Assembly: GCA_900547505.1 (NCBI GenBank)
Contig: URGY01000066.1
Coordinates: forward strand, 1-8,989
From: an uncultured Collinsella sp.
Lineage (GTDB): Bacteria > Actinomycetota > Coriobacteriia > Coriobacteriales > Coriobacteriaceae
Length of the DNA stretch: 8,989 bases
Direction of reading: 5' to 3'
The position numbers were made by a program, and so were the translations under genes. The notes under the pieces were generated by a model. It was not told the DNA's origin, did not search any database, and worked only from the letters and a program-made list of their open reading frames with translations. Shown one piece after another: positions 7,175 through 8,989 of this stretch (positions are counted from its first letter, which is position 1; the number at the start of each line of letters is the position of its first letter).

Positions 7175-7833
7175 CACTCGTCGCCTCCGCTCTTTTTGCC
7201 GCGCGCCGTGGCGGGAATCGTCAAGCTGACCGTTCCCTTGCCCGAGGCTCCCAGCAGTTCCTTGACGTCTTCGGGGTCAGCCGCCAGCGTCACCCATTCG
7301 ATCTTGCCCTCGCGCGTGGCACCGGAATCCTCACTGGTATCGATCACGTACGCGCCGCACAGTCGATCGGTTACGCCGTCTTTTTGCACATACACATCCA
7401 CGTAGCTGCCCACGCCCGTGGCGCCGCCGACCGAGTGCTCGGCATCGACCGCCACCGAAACGGCGACTTTGCCCTTAGGCACCTCGAGCTTGTGGCTCTC
7501 GGCCTTGGTGTAGACATTGCAGATCACGGCGTTTTTGGGAATACGCGAAGTCGTCACGTCGCCGCGCACCTGGCGCAGCTCGGTCGCCGCGTCACGCGGC
7601 AGCAGACTCGTCAGCCATTCTTGGGTTATGACATTGGTCTCATCGAGGGTCTCGCCCACATCGATATCACGCGCCGCAACGCATACCTCGACGCGATCGC
7701 CACCGTACTTTGCCAAGGTCTCAGCCTGGACCTGTTCGGCTTGCGAGCGGATCGACGAGCCGTAAACCATGCAGAGCAGAGCAGCGAGCACGCCCGCGAC
7801 CAGACTGATGGCGATGCGCTTGCTCTTGTTCAC
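7174..7833 (-). CDS. cpaB: CpaB/RcpC SAF-domain Flp pilus assembly protein
   Basis: First gene of the tad operon, 219 residues. It has a membrane anchor (about 7-25), then a SAF domain (about 47-110; VCVAARDIDVGETLDETNV, and DVTTSRIPKNAVI) and a C-terminal RcpC/CpaB domain (about 116-208) with VGSYVDVYVQKDG. SAF domains resemble antifreeze/flagellar P-ring chaperone folds; in diderms RcpC/CpaB works around the secretin, so in this apparently secretin-less locus it may instead bind wall glycan or the pilus outside the membrane (inference). The GTG at 7833 is chosen because AGAGGAG (7839-7845) lies 5 nt upstream. The ATG at 7848 is in frame and would add five residues, but it has no ribosome site and its own codons form the Shine-Dalgarno of the GTG. 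Confidence 0.9.
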   Translation of the reverse strand: MNKSKRIAISLVAGVLAALLCMVYGSSIRSQAEQVQAETLAKYGGDRVEVCVAARDIDVGETLDETNVITQEWLTSLLPRDAATELRQVRGDVTTSRIPKNAVICNVYTKAESHKLEVPKGKVAVSVAVDAEHSVGGATGVGSYVDVYVQKDGVTDRLCGAYVIDTSEDSGATREGKIEWVTLAADPEDVKELLGASGKGTVSLTIPATARGKKSGGDE

Positions 7834-7838
7834 GGCCG

Positions 7839-7845
7839 CTCCTCT
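7839..7845 (-). promoter_or_regulatory. Ribosome binding site of cpaB (selects the GTG start)
   Basis: The minus strand reads AGAGGAG, then a 5-nt spacer (CGGCC) and GTG at 7833. This is a better start signal than anything ahead of the in-frame ATG at 7848, so the operon most likely begins with GTG. Confidence 0.65.
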
Positions 7846-7856
7846 CATGGCAGTGC

Positions 7857-7870
7857 CGGGCGAATGCCCG
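7857..7870 (-). promoter_or_regulatory. Small hairpin in the cpaB leader
   Basis: CGGGC/GCCCG pair around a 4-nt loop, a perfect 5-bp GC stem that ends 11 nt before the Shine-Dalgarno of cpaB. It could affect ribosome access to the first tad gene or be a chance palindrome; nothing else supports it. Confidence 0.25.
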
Positions 7871-7907
7871 TACCACCATTGTCTGGGCGGTCAGAGCGCA
7901 AAGCGGC

Positions 7908-7936
7908 GCAATCGCGATCTTGGTTTTCGATGTCAA
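7908..7936 (-). promoter_or_regulatory. Candidate promoter for the tad operon
   Basis: On the minus strand a perfect TTGACA (7931-7936) is followed after 17 nt by GATTGC (7908-7913), a poor match to TATAAT. It lies between the rsgA terminator and cpaB, where a promoter is expected, about 75 nt upstream of the GTG. The weak -10 makes a factor-dependent or alternative-sigma promoter possible; the true start site may be elsewhere in 7850-8030. Confidence 0.3.
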
Positions 7937-7943
7937 ACCAATC

Positions 7944-7961
7944 GCTGACCAAAAGCTGACC
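7944..7961 (-). repeat. Helically phased direct repeat, candidate operator
   Basis: The minus strand has GGTCAGC, TTTT, GGTCAGC: two identical 7-mers with an 11-bp period, ending 7 nt before the candidate -35. An imperfect inverted copy (11 of 13 bases of GCTGACCAAAAGC) lies on the other strand at 7983-7995. The rest of the leader (7962-8033) shows no gene. One-turn spacing upstream of -35 suits an activator binding to one face of DNA, but the function is unproven. Confidence 0.35.
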
Positions 7962-8033
7962 AGCCCGTCAAGCTCGTGGCAAGGTTTTGGCCAGCACGTC
8001 AGCAAACTGCATGTTTCGAGGCTTTTCCGCAGC

Positions 8034-8068
8034 AAAAAAGCCGTCTCCCGAACAGTTGGGAGACGGCT
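8034..8068 (-). terminator. Rho-independent terminator after rsgA
   Basis: A perfect 11-bp inverted repeat (AGCCGTCTCCC at 8058-8068 on the minus strand, with its complement at 8039-8049, 8-nt loop) is followed by six T (minus-strand reading of 8034-8039). It begins 17 nt past the rsgA stop. There is no T-run on the other strand, so it acts in the rsgA direction only and separates rsgA from the tad operon. Confidence 0.93.
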
Positions 8069-8085
8069 GTCATAGGAAAAATCAA

Positions 8086-8952
8086 TTACAGATGGACATC
8101 GGGATCGAGCATTTGAGCGCTCACGCGCATGGATGACGCCAGGTTTTGGAACGTTTCCAAACGCAGGCTGTCGATCTGCCCGGCGTCCTCGGCCTCGCGA
8201 ACGGCACAACCCGGCTCATGGGTATGTGTGCAATCGCCAAACCGGCACGCGCGCGATGCCTCGACAATCTCGGGGAAGGCGCGCGCCAGACCCCGCTCGT
8301 GACCCACGAGCGGTAGACTGCGCAGGCCCGGGGCATCGGCGATCACGCCGGCGTCGCCCGGCAGCGCCACCATCACGCGCGCGACGGTTGTGTGACGGCC
8401 CTGGTCGTCGCGTTCGCGCACACCGCCGGTCGCCAACGTATCGTGGCCCAGCAGTGCATTGAGCAGCGTCGACTTGCCGGCACCCGACTCGCCCAGAATC
8501 ATGGCGCAGCCCCCGGCAGGCACGCAGGCACGGACCTCGTCCAGGCCGCGGCCCTCGGCAGAGGACGTCACGATCACGCGCACGTCCGGACCCACCAGGC
8601 GGCGCACGCGGTCCAGATCGCGCTCGAGCTCCTCGGCATCGCAGCGGTCAGCTTTGGTAAGCACCACCACCGGCTCGGCATCGCAGTCAAGCGCCAACAC
8701 CAGCGAGCGCGCCACGCGGTCGAGCAGCACCTCACCGGCACCGAGCGCCTGCACGATTAGCACGCTATCCACGTTGGAGCAGAGCACCTGGCGCTCTCCG
8801 CGGGCACGGCCGCGCCAACGCTCAAAGCTCGTACGGCGCGGCAGCACGCACTCAATCACGCCCATATCGTGCCCGGGAGCGCGGCGCACCGCCACACGGT
8901 CGCCCACGGCAGGCAGCAGGACCTCGTCCTCGCCGCGCGATTTGGCAAACCC
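8086..8952 (-). CDS. rsgA: RsgA, ribosome small-subunit-dependent GTPase (5' end missing)
   Basis: A circularly permuted GTPase that helps late maturation of the 30S subunit in the cytoplasm. Numbering from the first genomic codon (288 residues visible): the tail of the OB-fold domain (VGDRVAV and the conserved CSNVDSVLIVQAL), then motifs in permuted order G4 TKAD (99-102), G5 TSSAEG (129-134), G1 GESGAGKST (154-162), G2 RHTT (186-189), G3 DAPG (206-209), and the C-terminal zinc site C236, C241, H243, C249 in the expected C-x4-C-x-H-x5-C order. The true start and first part of the OB fold are lost at the adapter; homologues are about 300-350 residues, so a few dozen residues are missing. An apparent start giving MYKRQ is adapter sequence, not protein. 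It ends with TAA and its own terminator. Confidence 0.97.
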   Translation of the reverse strand, partial: GFAKSRGEDEVLLPAVGDRVAVRRAPGHDMGVIECVLPRRTSFERWRGRARGERQVLCSNVDSVLIVQALGAGEVLLDRVARSLVLALDCDAEPVVVLTKADRCDAEELERDLDRVRRLVGPDVRVIVTSSAEGRGLDEVRACVPAGGCAMILGESGAGKSTLLNALLGHDTLATGGVRERDDQGRHTTVARVMVALPGDAGVIADAPGLRSLPLVGHERGLARAFPEIVEASRACRFGDCTHTHEPGCAVREAEDAGQIDSLRLETFQNLASSMRVSAQMLDPDVHL

Positions 8953-8989
8953 CTGTCTCTTATACACATCTCCGAGCCCACGAGACTAC
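8953..8989. other. Nextera i7 sequencing adapter (non-genomic)
   Basis: Positions 8953-8971 are the mosaic end CTGTCTCTTATACACATCT and 8972-8986 are CCGAGCCCACGAGAC, the reverse complement of the left-end adapter. The last three bases (TAC) match the start of the index seen at the left end. This is read-through of a library fragment, and the genome ends at 8952. Confidence 0.97.

Noticed and set aside
6482..7405. Plus-strand open frame of 307 codons
   Set aside because: It lies antisense to tadZ and the end of cpaB, has Arg/His-rich composition, no ribosome site and no domain; long antisense frames are common in GC-rich coding DNA.
7090..7959. Plus-strand open frame of 289 codons
   Set aside because: It runs antisense through cpaB and part of tadZ and shows no recognisable motif; it mirrors the codon structure of the real genes.
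7721..8209. Minus-strand frame of 162 codons spanning the rsgA-cpaB gap
   Set aside because: It crosses the strong terminator, overlaps the rsgA end and cpaB start in other frames, and has no ribosome site or motif.
8953..8967. GTG start of RsgA giving MYKRQ
   Set aside because: These bases belong to the Tn5 mosaic end of the sequencing adapter, not the genome.

Overview
The insert (48-8952) comes from a high-GC bacterium and carries two transcription units, both on the minus strand. Hand-counted lines inside the ATPase genes reach about 67-68% G+C. The GC content, the gene order and the absence of any secretin gene suggest a Gram-positive actinobacterium, possibly a gut Coriobacteriia such as Collinsella. 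This placement is inference; no rRNA or other taxonomic marker is present. Both ends (1-47 and 8953-8989) are Illumina Nextera i7 adapter, not genome, so the genes at both ends are cut off.

Right end (8034-8952): the 3' part of rsgA, a circularly permuted ribosome-assembly GTPase, followed by a strong rho-independent terminator. A gene-free leader of about 200 bp (7834-8033) follows. It holds a weak promoter candidate, a pair of helically phased 7-bp repeats and a small hairpin.

From 7833 down to 48 there is one tightly packed tad (Flp/type IVc pilus) operon. In transcription order: cpaB/rcpC (SAF-domain membrane protein), tadZ/cpaE (ParA/MinD-like localisation factor), tadA/cpaF (secretion ATPase), tadB and tadC (inner-membrane platform), flp (major pilin), an unrecognised single-pass membrane protein, a short second pilin-like protein, a TadE-like pseudopilin, and a TadG-like membrane-anchored surface protein that runs off the left end. 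Most junctions overlap (1, 4, 28, 4, 37, 65 and 29 nt) or are separated by only 1-10 nt, which points to translational coupling along one long mRNA. No transposase, CRISPR array, tRNA or rRNA is visible, and no plus-strand gene is credible.

The set would build a surface pilus. TadA powers assembly through the TadB/TadC platform, TadZ probably places the machine in the cell, Flp forms the fibre, and the three pilin-like or TadE/G-like proteins plus the unknown protein are likely minor or accessory parts. A prepilin peptidase (TadV) is required in known systems but is not in this window. The least described parts are the block downstream of flp (48-2455) and the atypical TadZ.
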